From Anisakis pegreffii (Eukaryota; Nematoda; Chromadorea; Rhabditida; Anisakidae), in the NCBI GenBank assembly GCA_035041965.1, contig JAPYMA010000620.1, forward strand, positions 1 through 64,000: a DNA stretch of 64,000 nucleotides, read 5' to 3'. Each line of letters opens with the position of its first letter. Position 1 is the stretch's first letter. The position numbers and the translations under genes were made by a program. The notes under the pieces were generated by a model. The model worked only from the letters and a program-made list of their open reading frames with translations, was not told where the DNA came from and ran no database searches. Below are positions 63,279 to 64,000 of this stretch, one piece after another.

Positions 63279-63673
63279 ATGAGAGCAGACTACCAAATGA
63301 ATTTTTATTTATGTAAGTTATCGATCTTCTTTTATCATTTCCCAATATTTCTCCACGATTCTATACCGATCATGTCATTTAAACTGAATGTGATGAAAGA
63401 ATTGCTTCTTATGTTCTAATTTCACGTTCATAACTTACAGTACTAACATCACTTACTGTTTCGTCTACTACAACTACTCCTGTATCCACTTCAACTGCGA
63501 CTTTTATTCGTTCGAAACGGTATCATTGTGAGGAAGAGATTCTCGACGCACAACGCACCGACGAAGAGGCTAATGACAAACAAGAGGAATTGATAGACGC
63601 TGATCAATTGTATGATGGCAATGAGGATACGTGCAAAGCTCGGTGTGATGCGCAGTGGAAGAGTGACTTTAAT
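63279..63673 (+). CDS. 5' end of a secreted-protein gene (two exons, continues right)
   Basis: Exon 1 (63279-63312) begins ATG and ends at a consensus donor (TTAT/GTAAGT) in phase 1. Exon 2 (63441-63673) follows AACTTACAG and restores the frame, giving MNFYLLLTSLTVSS as a likely signal peptide across the junction. A Ser/Thr-rich stretch (STTTTPVSTST) and a hydrophilic acidic segment follow with three cysteines (YHCEEEILDAQ, EDTCKARCDAQWKSD). The donor at 63674 is GTTCGT. The family is not recognised. A secreted or extracellular-matrix protein is inferred only from the leader and composition. The remaining exons lie beyond the window. Confidence 0.5.
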
Positions 63674-64000
63674 GTTCGTTTTTCATGCAAAATAATGCTA
63701 ATGGCAATGACGGTTATGATGGGATATTCACTGAACCCATCATTTAAGCATTCATTAGGGTTTTCTTTAGCCAGTCAAGTGTCAAACTAGTCAAGTTTAA
63801 CCAGTCAACCGTAAAGTAAGATTCGATCTCTTCTCCGCATTCGTTCGATCTGATTTGACTATGCATATACATGGAAGTGATAGAATTACATGAAGATTCC
63901 ATCCTTTAGCACCAAAAAATACCACTCACTTCATGAATTACTGCGTGCAACCTATTCAAGAAGTCTTTCGAATGCATGATGATTCAATTAGTGCGCTTTA
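63674..64000 (+). other. Right edge, presumed intron
   Basis: No exon was recognised after the donor at 63674. A short duplication of the AGTCAAGT/CCAGTCAA kind lies near 63772-63808. Confidence 0.4.

Overview
The window is nuclear DNA from a nematode. It is AT-rich, with split genes, GT-AG introns ranging from about 90 nt to 11 kb, and nematode-type acceptors (TTTCAG/TTTTAG). The genes are single-copy animal genes. Several presumed first coding exons sit 13-26 nt behind a strong acceptor, as expected if a spliced leader is added in trans. A parasitic clade III worm is possible, but the species cannot be named from sequence alone. No bacterial, viral, tRNA or rRNA gene was recognised.

From left to right: a satellite array with a 408-bp unit (1-1137); the 3' part of an ETR-1/CELF RNA-binding protein gene on the minus strand (1806-7184, with RRM3 presumably off the left edge and RRM1 not found); a complete seven-exon aldo-keto reductase on the minus strand (10037-13292, 310 aa); a candidate two-exon small protein on the plus strand (15851-17491) whose intron holds a second satellite array of 253-bp units; a complete PIX-1 (beta-PIX/ARHGEF7-like) Rac/Cdc42 exchange factor on the plus strand (18170-35219, 13 core exons, 710 aa) with an 11.7-kb intron that hides extra exons; a signal-peptide exon (40374-40581); a complete prolyl oligopeptidase (42072-48764, 16 exons, 726 aa); an IFT46/DYF-6 intraflagellar transport gene with a very long acidic N-terminus (50745-57944); a third satellite array (61260-61845), inverted relative to the first; and the 5' end of a secreted-protein gene (63279-63673) running towards the right edge.

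The gene models were built by hand by chaining exons with matching splice phase. Every junction in the AKR, PIX core and prolyl oligopeptidase models is in phase and each model ends in a stop codon. The genes are functionally unrelated (RNA processing, redox metabolism, cytoskeletal signalling, peptide turnover, cilium assembly) and show no operon-like spacing.

The most unusual signals are: the related satellite family at three places; a 24-nt candidate microexon in the CELF gene; hidden PIX exons, one encoding nine cysteines in 16 residues; an 81-bp near-perfect hairpin in an IFT46 intron; a short stretch of IFT46 open in two frames; and a transposon-like remnant in an IFT46 intron.
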